Shown: positions 25,631 to 34,299, counted from the first letter of the stretch. The stretch: DNA of 64,000 bases from Methanomassiliicoccales archaeon PtaU1.Bin124 (GCA_002067865.1 MVRC01000006.1:62001-126000); one strand, 5' to 3'. Program-made: numbers and translations. The notes: a model not told the origin generated them from the sequence alone.

Positions 25631-25648
25631 GCGGCCCAGACGGGCCGC
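25631..25648. terminator. Perfect 7-bp hairpin between convergent genes
   Basis: GCGGCCC-AGAC-GGGCCGC is a perfect stem. On the minus strand it is followed by AAAATTCCATTTTTT, and on the plus strand by AAAA, so it most likely ends transcription from the lipocalin-like gene and may also block read-through from the other side. Confidence 0.6.
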
Positions 25649-25664
25649 TGAAAAGGAAATGCGT

Positions 25665-26573
25665 TTACTTCCGGATGAGGTACTCGGCGATGCCGTACCC
25701 GACCTCGTCATCGATCTTGAACTTGGTCAGGGTCTCCCACATGATCGCCTGGTGCTTCTTGTCCTCGCCCTCGAACTTGAGCAGGGCCTTCTTCTTCGTG
25801 ACACCCTTGGTGCCGTAGACGTTACCGTCACTGTCGTAGAAGGCCATGAACAGCTCTGCAGGGCTGTCATCGGAATGCCTTTCGACCGCAATGTCGACCT
25901 TCACGATCGGCACCACGGCGCCATCCTGTAACAGGAAGCCCGCATCGATCTCGCCCTTGTCCATCTCCAGCTTGGTGATGTTGAAGGCGAAGCCGTCATT
26001 GAACTGGCAGGTGACCCAGAGCCAGAAGCGCGGCGCGGTCCAGTCCCTGGAGCCCCAGGAGTGGTCCCTCTCGCCCAGACCCTTCACGCTGTATTCCTTG
26101 TCCCCGACCTTGACGGTTCCGCTGAACTTTCCAGCCTGCTCGATGTGCTCGCTGGCCACCGCCTGGGACATCTTCTCCTTCTCGCCGCTGACGGACCTTC
26201 TGTAGTCGTAGGGCTCCATCAGCGTCTCGAAGCCAAGGTCGAAGCTGACCTGGACCGGCTTTGACTCGCCCTTGTCCATCATGGTCAGTTCTCCCTCGTA
26301 GCGGAGGGCCCACTTCTTGTCCGCCTCGATCTTCTCGAAGACGAGGTTCTTAGCCCTCAGCTCGTTGTCGGCCATTTCCACATTCTCCTTGGTCCCCACG
26401 AGGGAACCATCAGGCATCATGAGGAAACAGAACAGGGACTTCTCCTTCTTGTTCGGCATCAGACCGATGCGCATGAATCCGCAAAGGTCGTTGCCACGGT
26501 CGTAGAAGTTAAAGTAGAAACTCTCGTTCCAGTCCTTCTGTTCGCCGACCTCGTGCAAAACGTCGTATTCCAT
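25665..26573 (-). CDS. AttH/CrtC-like lipocalin-type protein
   Basis: This 302-residue protein is rich in beta strands and carries the motif GERDHSWGSRDW near residue 165, which I associate with the AttH / hydroxyneurosporene-synthase-like lipocalin superfamily found in mycobacterial and other uncharacterised proteins. There is no signal peptide. The ATG at 26573 begins one base after the stop of the PEP-synthase-like gene, so the two are translated together and likely work on the same substrate. The family hint rests on one motif and general composition; the enzymatic role, if any, is unknown. Confidence 0.65.
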   Translation of the reverse strand: MEYDVLHEVGEQKDWNESFYFNFYDRGNDLCGFMRIGLMPNKKEKSLFCFLMMPDGSLVGTKENVEMADNELRAKNLVFEKIEADKKWALRYEGELTMMDKGESKPVQVSFDLGFETLMEPYDYRRSVSGEKEKMSQAVASEHIEQAGKFSGTVKVGDKEYSVKGLGERDHSWGSRDWTAPRFWLWVTCQFNDGFAFNITKLEMDKGEIDAGFLLQDGAVVPIVKVDIAVERHSDDSPAELFMAFYDSDGNVYGTKGVTKKKALLKFEGEDKKHQAIMWETLTKFKIDDEVGYGIAEYLIRK

Positions 26574-26574
26574 C

Positions 26575-29184
26575 TCAATCAGACTCCGACACGTAAATCG
26601 TGCCTTCGTTGCCGTCAAGGGTTATCCGCTGCCCTGTCTTGAAGATTTTCGTTGCACCCTTGACCGCCGTGACCGCCGGAATGCCGTATTCCCTCGACAC
26701 CACGGCCCCGTGGGAGAGGATGCCTCCGGTCTCGGTGATGAGCCCCCCGATCTTGCTGAAGACGGCGGTCCATCCCGGGTCGGTGTTCGATGTCACCAGG
26801 ATCTCATCGTCCCCTACCTGGCCCAGCTGCTCGATGGTGTCCACCACCCTGACCAGCCCGGTGAATGTGCCGGGACTGGCAGAGGTGCCGGTGATCTTCA
26901 GCACATCCCCCTGCCACACGATGGTGTCGTCGAACTCCGCGTTGCCGCGCACGAACTTGGGGGGAAGCTTGTCCTTCCAGCGCTCGAAGTCCTTCTTCCT
27001 GGGTTCGATCTTCGCCTTCATATCTTCCTGCTTTCCGTTCTCTGCAGCGAAGATCTCCTCCTTGCTGAGGAAGAAGATGTCCATCTGGGAATCGACCCAT
27101 CCCCTCTCCTTGAACCGGCGGCCATACTCCATGAACAGCCGCCTCAGCCGGTACAGCTGGTGGTCCAGATAGAAACGCTGGTTCTCGCGGAACATGAGGT
27201 AGATCTGCGCGTAATGCAGGACGATCTTGAACGCCAGCTTCTTCGGGCCTCCGTACTCGAGGCGGCCGATCCGGTCCAGTATGTCCTTCTCCGCCTGCAG
27301 CCTTTCCTGCACCTTCTCCTGCTCCATCTTCTCCAGGTCCAGGTCGGGCGCGTCCATGAGCGCCTTGAGTATGTTGACCACCATGGTGGGGTCGTCCCTC
27401 CAGCGGGGGAAGTAGATCTCCCTGGTGTGCGAGCGCTGGCCATACACCTTGAGGAAGTCGTTGAAGGCCTTCTCGAAGTCCATCATGGCGCTCTCGTCCT
27501 TCATCTCCTTGAGGAAATGGGCCGGAGGGAGCGTTCGCAGCTTGTCCTGCACATAATGGTCCGCGTTCGCCTTCGCGGCCAGTTTTGCCAGCGCGATGTT
27601 CGTCTCGATGGTCTTGTTCCCCTTCAGTCCGGAGATGACCTTGGAATAGAGCTCTCCAGACCGATCGTCCAACCACGACTCCAGCCATCGCTTGATGATC
27701 AGGTTCATGCCGATGGAGTGGGTGACCATGCCGTATCGGATCAGGCGGTAGTGCTTCAGGAATGCCTGCTCCATCTTGCGGAACTCCTCATGCAGCTGGG
27801 CATCGCTGAGGCGGGTCAGGTCCATTGCGTCATACGGGGCCATCTCCTCCAGGAAGCTCTTGGCCCATCTGTCGTACGCCTTGTAGGTCCGGGTGATCAT
27901 CCCGTCGCGGTCCAGCACCGCGATGCGCACCTCCGCCACGACCCTTTTCATCAATTTGGTGTCGGCGTTGCCGATCCTCTCCTGGTCCTTCACCGGGAAG
28001 TAGTTCAGCAGCTCCTTGGTGCGGGAGAACTTGGGGTTGTAGGTGAAGACCTCCTCCAGCACCTCGCAGTTGAAGTAGATGTGTGCCTTGTGGACCATGA
28101 TCAGGTCCTTGCCAGTGAGGTCGTTGTAGCCCATGATGCGCGAGCCCTCCCGGTTCACATACTCGGTCAGGTACTCGCCCAACAGGGAGAAGAACAGGGG
28201 CGATGTGACATCGGCCCAGTACTCATCCCCGTACGCACGGGTCCACAGGGTACGGTCCTTGGTGAGGGTGGTTATGGGGCGGGACTGGAGCAGGAAGACC
28301 TTGCCGCCCTCCATGGCCCACTCCACGTCCTGGGGCGTACCGAAGTGCGTCTCCAGCCGCTTCCCCAGGGCGGCGATCCCCTCCGCCTCGTGATCGTTCA
28401 ATGCCGCGACGTTCTGCCTGGCCTCTTCCAGTTCCACCGGTTCCATCTTGTTCTCGGCCAGGAAGACGGCCTTCTGCTTACGGTTCACCTGGCGTTGCCT
28501 CACCTTGCCGTTCTCCCCGCAGACATAGCGGTCAGGGGTGACGATGCCGGAGGCGATGGCCTCCCCCAGGCCGAAGGACGCCTCGATGATCACTTCCTCC
28601 TTGCCGTCGACCGGGTCCCGGGTGAACATGATGCCGGACCGGTCCGCGGTGACCATCCGCTGCACCAGCACGGCGATGCCTGTCCTCAGCTGGGGCACCT
28701 GATTGTCGTGCCGGTAAGTTACCGCCCGTTCGTTCCAGTACGAGGCCCAGCAGCGCCTCACATGCTCCATTACAGAGTCCGGCCTGACGTTCAGGTAGGT
28801 GTCCTGCTGCCCTGCGAACGAAGCGTCGGCCAGGTCCTCGGCGATGGCGGAAGAGCGCACGGCCCACAGCCCCTTGCCAGAAGTGGACGACCCTATCTCC
28901 TTCGCCAGTTCGTCCCGGGCGGGATGGCCGACGATGCTCTCCCGGATCTGCCTGCAGGTCCTTTCCACGGCCGCAGGGTCCTCGAAATCAAGCTTTTCCA
29001 GCAAGGCCGAGATCTTGACGTCCAGGCCAGTATCCTTAATGAAACGGTCATACTCGGTGACAGGCACCACGAATCCCGGCGGCACGTCGAACCCGGACGC
29101 GATCATGTTTGCCAGGTTCCCTGCCTTGCCGCCGGTCAGACCAAGTTCCTGTTCTCCTACCTTCGAAAGTTCGAGAAGTATCAT
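26575..29184 (-). CDS. PEP-synthase-like / rifampin-phosphotransferase-like enzyme
   Basis: This 869-residue protein has an N-terminal ATP-grasp domain (about residues 1-315: GGKAGNLANMIASG..., WAVRSSAIAEDLADASFAGQQDTYLNV, PVDGKEEVIIEASFGLGEAIASG, WAMEGGKVFLLQSRPIT), a middle helical domain of about 450 residues, and a C-terminal phosphohistidine swivelling domain (TGGILSHGAVVSREYGIPAV). It lacks the C-terminal PEP-binding TIM barrel of true PEP synthase. The size and order match rifampin phosphotransferases, which split ATP and phosphorylate a small molecule through the swivelling histidine. The real acceptor is unknown; antibiotic modification should not be assumed in an archaeon. It is coupled to the lipocalin-like gene. 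Confidence 0.85.
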   Translation of the reverse strand: MILLELSKVGEQELGLTGGKAGNLANMIASGFDVPPGFVVPVTEYDRFIKDTGLDVKISALLEKLDFEDPAAVERTCRQIRESIVGHPARDELAKEIGSSTSGKGLWAVRSSAIAEDLADASFAGQQDTYLNVRPDSVMEHVRRCWASYWNERAVTYRHDNQVPQLRTGIAVLVQRMVTADRSGIMFTRDPVDGKEEVIIEASFGLGEAIASGIVTPDRYVCGENGKVRQRQVNRKQKAVFLAENKMEPVELEEARQNVAALNDHEAEGIAALGKRLETHFGTPQDVEWAMEGGKVFLLQSRPITTLTKDRTLWTRAYGDEYWADVTSPLFFSLLGEYLTEYVNREGSRIMGYNDLTGKDLIMVHKAHIYFNCEVLEEVFTYNPKFSRTKELLNYFPVKDQERIGNADTKLMKRVVAEVRIAVLDRDGMITRTYKAYDRWAKSFLEEMAPYDAMDLTRLSDAQLHEEFRKMEQAFLKHYRLIRYGMVTHSIGMNLIIKRWLESWLDDRSGELYSKVISGLKGNKTIETNIALAKLAAKANADHYVQDKLRTLPPAHFLKEMKDESAMMDFEKAFNDFLKVYGQRSHTREIYFPRWRDDPTMVVNILKALMDAPDLDLEKMEQEKVQERLQAEKDILDRIGRLEYGGPKKLAFKIVLHYAQIYLMFRENQRFYLDHQLYRLRRLFMEYGRRFKERGWVDSQMDIFFLSKEEIFAAENGKQEDMKAKIEPRKKDFERWKDKLPPKFVRGNAEFDDTIVWQGDVLKITGTSASPGTFTGLVRVVDTIEQLGQVGDDEILVTSNTDPGWTAVFSKIGGLITETGGILSHGAVVSREYGIPAVTAVKGATKIFKTGQRITLDGNEGTIYVSESD

Positions 29185-29253
29185 CTGTATCCGACCACTT
29201 AAATCGCAGGGCTGGCACAGAGATGGCCTGCATCGTCAAATAACTTGTTACCT

Positions 29254-30063
29254 GTGGAAAGCATTTCTACCAGCGACTACGTTGGCGACCTGATGTTGCA
29301 TCACCTTTCGAACATCGCCGACAGGGTGCAGAGGGTCGTGAAGGCCATGCCCTCCACCTGTGAGATGGGGGAGGAGCTGTGCATGGGAGCGGACGGCACC
29401 CCCACCCTCCGCATCGACCGCCTGGCCGAGGACGCCATCCTGGAGTATGTGAACCAGGAGAAGCTGAAGTGGAACATCCTCAGCGAAGAGGCGGGCTACA
29501 TCGACAACGGCGGGGACCGGACCCTGGTCATCGACCCAATCGACGGAACGTACAACGCCGTCATCGGCATCCCGTTCTACAGCGTTTCTTTGGCGCTGGG
29601 CTCGTCCACCATGTCCGACGTGGACATGGCATATGTGCGCAACGTCGTCACCGGAGACACCTATCAGGCGGTCAAGGGGGAGGGGGCGAAGCTCAACGGC
29701 AGGAAGATCCACACCCGGCCATTGGCCAAGGACATGGTGCTGCTGATCTACATGGGCTGCCACGCGTCGGATGACACCCTCCGCTGCATCAAGAAGGCCC
29801 GCCGCACCCGCTCGCTCGGTTGCTCATCGCTCGAGCTGGCATTGGTGGCGCAGGGCACTGCCGACGCCTTCTATTTGAAGAGCGGGCAGAGGGAGAGGGC
29901 CATCCGCGTGGTGGACATCGCCGCTTCAGCGCTGATATTGAGGGAGGCCGGAGGGGACCTGTGCGATCTCAGCGGTGAGACATTGGACATGCCGTTCGAC
30001 CTGAAGGTGAGGAGCAATTTCTTAGCATATGGAGACCAATCGGTCAAGGGAGTGCTGTTATGA
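29254..30063 (+). CDS. Inositol-monophosphatase/FBPase-family phosphatase (possible NADP phosphatase)
   Basis: This 269-residue Mg-dependent phosphatase of the SuhB/IMPase fold has the metal site SEEAG near residue 77 and IDPIDGTYNAVIGIPFYS near 93. Its archaeal relatives act on inositol phosphates, fructose-1,6-bisphosphate or NADP. It overlaps the NAD kinase gene by ATGA. In Methanocaldococcus the same two domains are fused in one protein (MJ0917) that both makes and dephosphorylates NADP, so an NADP phosphatase role is a good inference. GTG 29254 is chosen; TTG 29245 is possible. A TATA-like ACTTAAATC lies near 29197-29205. Confidence 0.85.
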   Translation: MESISTSDYVGDLMLHHLSNIADRVQRVVKAMPSTCEMGEELCMGADGTPTLRIDRLAEDAILEYVNQEKLKWNILSEEAGYIDNGGDRTLVIDPIDGTYNAVIGIPFYSVSLALGSSTMSDVDMAYVRNVVTGDTYQAVKGEGAKLNGRKIHTRPLAKDMVLLIYMGCHASDDTLRCIKKARRTRSLGCSSLELALVAQGTADAFYLKSGQRERAIRVVDIAASALILREAGGDLCDLSGETLDMPFDLKVRSNFLAYGDQSVKGVLL

Positions 30064-30869
30064 GGTTCGGTATCAGCGTCAACATGGACATTCCGGACGC
30101 CCCGCGTCTGGCCAAGAAGACGATCGACTGTCTGAAGGGCCACGAGGTGCTGCTCGAGACGGAAGTGGCGGCGAGGCTGAAGATGCCTGGCATGCCCATC
30201 GACGACATGGACGTGGACTTCATCATCACCGTCGGGGGCGATGGCACCATGCTGCGCGCATTGCATCACAACACAGCGCCCATCTTCGGAGTGAACGCCG
30301 GAGACCTCGGATTCCTAACAACGGTCTCGGAGGAAGAGCTGGAGGAGGGGATCGAGAACATACTTAACGGCGACTACAGCCTAGACTCCCGCTCCAAGCT
30401 CAAGACCACCATCAAGGGCAAGAGGCTCAAGGACGCCATGAACGAGGCGACCGTGCATACCGCCAACATCGCTAAGATCCGCCACTTCCAGGTCCATGTG
30501 GACGGGGAGCTGGCGGTGAACGTCCGCGCGGACGGCATAATCGTGGCCACCCCGACCGGTTCCACCTGCTATGCCATGAGCGTGGGCGCGCCCCTGATCG
30601 ATCCGAGGGTCGACGCGCTGGTCATCGCTCCGATGGCGCCGTTCAAGTTCGCCGCCAGGCCCGTCGTGGTGCCTTCCGACAGTCGCATCGAGCTGCGCCT
30701 GGTCAGGCCCAAGGAATGCCTCGTGGTGATCGATGGCCAGGAGGAGGAGCTCATGAACGGCAATGAGACGGTGGAGTTCACCGTTTCAGAGACCAAGGCC
30801 CGCTTCGTCACCTTCGGCAAGGGATTCTACACCCGCACCAGGGAGAAGCTGATGGGTTCGCTATGCTGA
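30060..30869 (+). CDS. NAD kinase
   Basis: This 269-residue enzyme makes NADP from NAD using ATP or polyphosphate. The diagnostic GGDGTMLRALH lies near residue 57, followed by GVNAGDLGFLTTV and the NAD-binding ATPTGSTCYAMSVGAP near 160. It overlaps the SuhB-like gene before it and the JAMM gene after it, giving a compact three-gene unit. A polyphosphate operon lies 7 kb away; whether this kinase uses polyphosphate cannot be told from the sequence. Confidence 0.95.
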   Translation: MRFGISVNMDIPDAPRLAKKTIDCLKGHEVLLETEVAARLKMPGMPIDDMDVDFIITVGGDGTMLRALHHNTAPIFGVNAGDLGFLTTVSEEELEEGIENILNGDYSLDSRSKLKTTIKGKRLKDAMNEATVHTANIAKIRHFQVHVDGELAVNVRADGIIVATPTGSTCYAMSVGAPLIDPRVDALVIAPMAPFKFAARPVVVPSDSRIELRLVRPKECLVVIDGQEEELMNGNETVEFTVSETKARFVTFGKGFYTRTREKLMGSLC

Positions 30870-31246
30870 AGAAGGTCAAGGGGATCCACCGTGACGTCCT
30901 CGACATGATCATCGAGGTGTCCAAGAACAGCTTTCCCAACGAGTTCGTGGCGCTGCTGCGGCATGAGGAGGGCATCATCACAGAGCTACACTTCATCCCC
31001 GGCTCGATAGCAGGGGAGGACAACGCCACCATCCCTCTATACATGCGGCCGATCGACCTGAACATCGTTGGTTCGGTGCATTGCCATCCGGGCTTCAGCA
31101 ACCATCCTTCCGAGGAGGACAAGTCCCTCTTCAGACGCTTCGGCCATACCCACATCATCATCGCGCTGCCCTATGATCATACCAGCTGGCAGGCGTATGA
31201 CATGGAGGGCAGGCCCATCGAGCTGCCAGTGGTCGACGATTTTTGA
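30863..31246 (+). CDS. JAMM/MPN-family metallopeptidase (desampylase-like)
   Basis: This 127-residue protein has a single JAB1/MPN domain. The zinc motif is seen as a glutamate in the first helix (NEFVALL, near residue 27), then HCHPG near 73-77 and the aspartate of PSEEDKS near 85, the HxHPx(n)D arrangement of archaeal JAMM peptidases that cleave ubiquitin-like SAMP modifications. Length is that of the minimal domain. It overlaps the NAD kinase by 7 bases; no SAMP or E1-like gene is nearby. Its stop abuts that of the convergent GlmU-like gene. Confidence 0.9.
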   Translation: MLKKVKGIHRDVLDMIIEVSKNSFPNEFVALLRHEEGIITELHFIPGSIAGEDNATIPLYMRPIDLNIVGSVHCHPGFSNHPSEEDKSLFRRFGHTHIIIALPYDHTSWQAYDMEGRPIELPVVDDF

Positions 31247-32473
31247 TCAGAACACGCGGGAGTTCGGCCCTATGCTGCCTCTGGCCACCGCGCCCATGCC
31301 GATCTGGCAGTTCTCCCAGATGACGGTACCCGGCTCGACCATGCTGTTGATGCCGGTCTTGACGTCATCGCCCATGATGACCCCCAGCTTTCTCAGCCCG
31401 GTGTCGATGACCTCGCCGCTCACGGTCACCTTTACTGGCATGTTGTCGAACCGCAGGTTCGCCACCTTCGTGCCGGCGCCGAAGTTACATCTTTCCCCGA
31501 CCACGCTATCGCCCACGTAATTGTGGTGGGGGACGTGGGTCTTGGCCATGATGATGGAGTTCTTGACCTCTACCGATGCGCCGATCTTCACGCCGACGCC
31601 CAGGCTGGTGGCTGGTCTGATATAGCAATTAGGGCCGATGTCGCAACCCTTGGATATGTAAACCGGCCCCTCGATGTACGAGCCGCTCCGCACGGTAGCG
31701 CCCTCTTCCACGATGACCTCGCCCTTCAGAGTGGCGCCTGGTTCGACCGTTCCGTCGATGCGCCCTTCGATGCGGGACATCAGGACCTCGTTGGCCTTAA
31801 GCAGGTCCCAGGGCCGGCCCACGTCCATCCAATAGTCCTCCACCTTGTGGAGATGGACGTCCTCCTGCTGCGCCAGCATGTTGAGAGTGTCGGTGATCTC
31901 GTACTCGCCCCGAGGAGATTTTCCAGTCTTGGCGATGAAATCGAATATTTGCGGGGTGAAGACGAAGGCCCCGGCATTGATCAGGTCGGAGGGCGGGTCC
32001 CTGGGCTTCTCGATGATGTGGACCATCTTCCCGTCCTTCTCCTCGATGACCCCGAACCTACCAGGGTCCTCGACCTTAACCGCCCCCATGACCGTGCCCT
32101 TGGAGCGGCGGTAGGTCTCGGCCAGTCCGGCCACGTCGCTGGGCGAGATGAGGACGTCCCCATTCACGCAGATGAAGTCGTCATCGAAGGACCGGGAGGC
32201 AGTGCCGATGGCATGGGCCGTGCCCAGTCTCTGCTTCTGCTCCAGGTAGGTGATCTTGAAATCGTACTTCGAGCCGTCACCGAAGTACTCCTTGATGCGG
32301 TTGGCCTTGAACCCGACCAACAGGGTGATCTCGTCCACCCCGGCCGAACGAAGGGCGGTGAACAGATGGGAGAGGTAGGGCTTTCCCGCGATCATCAGCA
32401 GCGGCTTGGGCGTGTTGGAGGTGAGAGGCCTCAGCCTGGTCCCCTCTCCCGCTGCCAGTACCAACGCCTTCAT
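31247..32473 (-). CDS. GlmU-like sugar-1-phosphate nucleotidylyltransferase/acetyltransferase
   Basis: This 408-residue bifunctional-type protein has an N-terminal nucleotidyltransferase (residues 1-235: LAAGEGTRLRPLTSNTPKPL, then NGDVLIS and NAGAFVF) and a C-terminal left-handed beta-helix of hexapeptide repeats (about 245-408: GATVRSGSYIEGPVYISKG...). This matches archaeal GlmU homologues such as Sulfolobus ST0452 that make UDP-GlcNAc and UDP-GalNAc. Start ATG 32473 overlaps the mutase stop by ATGA. With the mutase upstream it forms a pathway operon from hexosamine-6-phosphate to UDP-N-acetylhexosamine. Confidence 0.9.
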   Translation of the reverse strand: MKALVLAAGEGTRLRPLTSNTPKPLLMIAGKPYLSHLFTALRSAGVDEITLLVGFKANRIKEYFGDGSKYDFKITYLEQKQRLGTAHAIGTASRSFDDDFICVNGDVLISPSDVAGLAETYRRSKGTVMGAVKVEDPGRFGVIEEKDGKMVHIIEKPRDPPSDLINAGAFVFTPQIFDFIAKTGKSPRGEYEITDTLNMLAQQEDVHLHKVEDYWMDVGRPWDLLKANEVLMSRIEGRIDGTVEPGATLKGEVIVEEGATVRSGSYIEGPVYISKGCDIGPNCYIRPATSLGVGVKIGASVEVKNSIIMAKTHVPHHNYVGDSVVGERCNFGAGTKVANLRFDNMPVKVTVSGEVIDTGLRKLGVIMGDDVKTGINSMVEPGTVIWENCQIGMGAVARGSIGPNSRVF

Positions 32474-33783
32474 TTCAGGCACCTCTTCACGATGCTCCTT
32501 GCGATGTTCATCAGCCGGTCGACCTCATCCTTGCTTCTGGCCTCGACGGTCACACGCACCTTCGGCTCCGTTCCCGACAGCCTGATCAGGAACCATCCGT
32601 CCTCGAACTCGGCCCGGAAGCCATCCACGGTGATCAGCTTCTGGCACTTAACCAGGTTCATCTCTGCGGCGATCTTGCCGCGCACGATGTCCCTTTCCTG
32701 CGCGTTGAACATGAAGCTCTCCCTGGTGGAGGGGAAGGAGGGTAGAGAGTCCACCAGGTTGGACAGGTGGTTCTCCGATACGAACTTGCACAGGAGGGCG
32801 GCCGCGTAAACCCCGTCAGGGCAATATGTCTCCCTGGGGAAGATGAACGTTCCGGAGGGCTCGCCTCCGAACGGGAAGTTGTGCTTCTTCAACGCCTCCG
32901 CCACATAGACGTCGCCCACCCTGGTGCGCACCACGTTGCCGTCCACGATGTCATCGAGGACCATCGAAGCATCGATCGGCGCCACGATCCCGCCCGCTTC
33001 GGAGAGGGAAGCGAATAGGGCCAGCAGCTTGTCCCCATCCACGAACCGGCCCTTCTCGTCGACCGCCACCATGCGGTCGCCGTCACCATCGTGGGCGATC
33101 CCGAGGTCGGCGCCCTTGCCCATGACGATCCGGCGCAGGTCGAGCAGGGCATCCTCGGTGGGTTCGGGGGTCCTTCCCGGGAAATGACCGTCCGGCTGGG
33201 CGTTGATCGTGAACACGGAGCAGCCCATCTCCCTCAGCAGGAATGGAGTGATGCCGCAGGTGGCCCCGCAGCCACAGTCCACTACCACGTTCAGGTGGGC
33301 GTTACCGATGGATTTCATGATGCTTGTGATATGGTTCTGGGTGGCACCCTCGAAGCGGTGCATCGTTCCCACGTCCCTCCACGTGGGCAGCTTGAGCTTG
33401 GGATTGCCGATGTTGTTCTCTATGTCCTCCATCTGAGGTGTGTCGAACGCGCTCCCATCGGGGTTCCACATCTTCACGCCGTTGTATTCGGCGGGGTTAT
33501 GTGACGCGGTGACCATCAATCCGCAATCGTAATCGAACGCTGCCCTGGCAAGCGTCGGGGTCGATACCACGCCAGCGAAGTGCACCTCCGCGCCCAAGGC
33601 CATCGCCCCGGCCGCCAAAGCGTTCTCAACCATGTCTCCGCTCGTACGAGTATCCTTGCCGATGATGATTCGGTGATAGCGATTCCCGACGGCCTTGCCG
33701 ATGTTCACAGCCAAATCCACGGTGAACTCGCTTCCCACCAAGCCGCGAATTCCGGAGGACCCAAAAATTGACATCTTTTCCAT
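32470..33783 (-). CDS. Phosphoglucosamine mutase-type phosphohexomutase
   Basis: This 437-residue phosphohexomutase is the second in the window. It shows FGSSGIRGLVG at the N-terminus, the catalytic serine loop TASHNPAEYNG near residue 95, DGDGDRMVA near 230, GGEPSGTFIF near 310 and the phosphate loop RLSGTEPKVRV near 395. The coupled GlmU-like gene suggests it is the glucosamine-specific copy, with the 2966-4333 enzyme perhaps a phosphomannomutase. ATG 33783 fits a TATA element (TATAT, near 33802-33813) about 25 bases upstream, i.e. leaderless; ATG 33774 is an alternative. Confidence 0.9.
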   Translation of the reverse strand: MEKMSIFGSSGIRGLVGSEFTVDLAVNIGKAVGNRYHRIIIGKDTRTSGDMVENALAAGAMALGAEVHFAGVVSTPTLARAAFDYDCGLMVTASHNPAEYNGVKMWNPDGSAFDTPQMEDIENNIGNPKLKLPTWRDVGTMHRFEGATQNHITSIMKSIGNAHLNVVVDCGCGATCGITPFLLREMGCSVFTINAQPDGHFPGRTPEPTEDALLDLRRIVMGKGADLGIAHDGDGDRMVAVDEKGRFVDGDKLLALFASLSEAGGIVAPIDASMVLDDIVDGNVVRTRVGDVYVAEALKKHNFPFGGEPSGTFIFPRETYCPDGVYAAALLCKFVSENHLSNLVDSLPSFPSTRESFMFNAQERDIVRGKIAAEMNLVKCQKLITVDGFRAEFEDGWFLIRLSGTEPKVRVTVEARSKDEVDRLMNIARSIVKRCLK

Positions 33784-33965
33784 CCGACCTAATGACCTCA
33801 CCGCATATATTCTTAGCGAGGGAACCGCCAAAATACTGGGGAGGACTGGTCGTCATGCCAGCATCAATTTGTATATCGTATTTTCATAATAATAAAAAAC
33901 GATAGTTTAGGCCTTCCGAGCTGGGTAAAGAGACCGAAAAAAGAGTTTTATTTTTAAAGAAAATA

Positions 33966-34052
33966 CTCTCTGGGAAGAGAGCAATATCAGATAAATATTA
34001 TATATTAGACAGGGTTATTACTTTCTGGACAATAGGCCAGTAGTGGCCTATT
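33966..34052 (+). promoter_or_regulatory. AT-rich promoter with two inverted repeats before the small basic gene
   Basis: The 288-base region 33784-34071 is AT-rich. It contains CTCTC-6-GAGAG (33966-33981), a strong TATA tract ATTATATATTA (about 33996-34006), and then AATAGGCCA-GTAG-TGGCCTATT (34031-34052), a perfect 9-bp inverted repeat. With transcription expected near 34025-34030, the second repeat would be a hairpin at the very 5' end of the mRNA, 5 bases before the ribosome binding site. It may control translation or stability, or be an operator. Confidence 0.6.
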
Positions 34053-34071
34053 ACAAAGGATGGTGAAACGC

Positions 34072-34299
34072 ATGGTGATGGAGCAGATCAGCCTGGACAA
34101 GGCAAAGGACATTGCGAAGAAGAAGGGCCTGAAGCCCGGTCGCGTTAAGGGAACTAACGGTATTCAGTTCACAAAGGGAAACAACCCGAGGCTGGAGACC
34201 GTCTCTTGGGACGACTTCGAAAAGACCCTCGGCAAGAGGGGACTGGCCGTCTTCGAGTCCGGCGGCTGGATGAAGATCATGAAGAAGGCCAAGAAGTAA
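34072..34299 (+). CDS. Small basic archaeal protein of unknown function
   Basis: This 75-residue lysine-rich protein (MVMEQISLDKAKDIAKKKG...) ends GGWMKIMKKAKK, a tail I recall from uncharacterised archaeal proteins, but no function is known to me. It contains LKPGRVKGTNGIQFTKG, which could be a small nucleic-acid-binding fold, and WDDFEKTLGKRGLAVFESGG. The start is set at ATG 34072 because GGTGA lies 5 bases upstream; ATG 34060 is in frame and could add four residues. Its isolated position, strong promoter and hairpin leader suggest high or tightly controlled expression. Confidence 0.75.
   Translation: MVMEQISLDKAKDIAKKKGLKPGRVKGTNGIQFTKGNNPRLETVSWDDFEKTLGKRGLAVFESGGWMKIMKKAKK

Noticed and set aside
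26575-29184. True PEP synthase or pyruvate phosphate dikinase
   Set aside because: The C-terminal PEP/pyruvate-binding barrel is missing; the protein ends just after the swivelling histidine domain.
26710-29202. An 830-codon open frame on the plus strand
   Set aside because: It lies antisense across the PEP-synthase-like gene, whose motifs are certain. Its translation has no recognisable domain; long antisense frames are expected in this codon usage.
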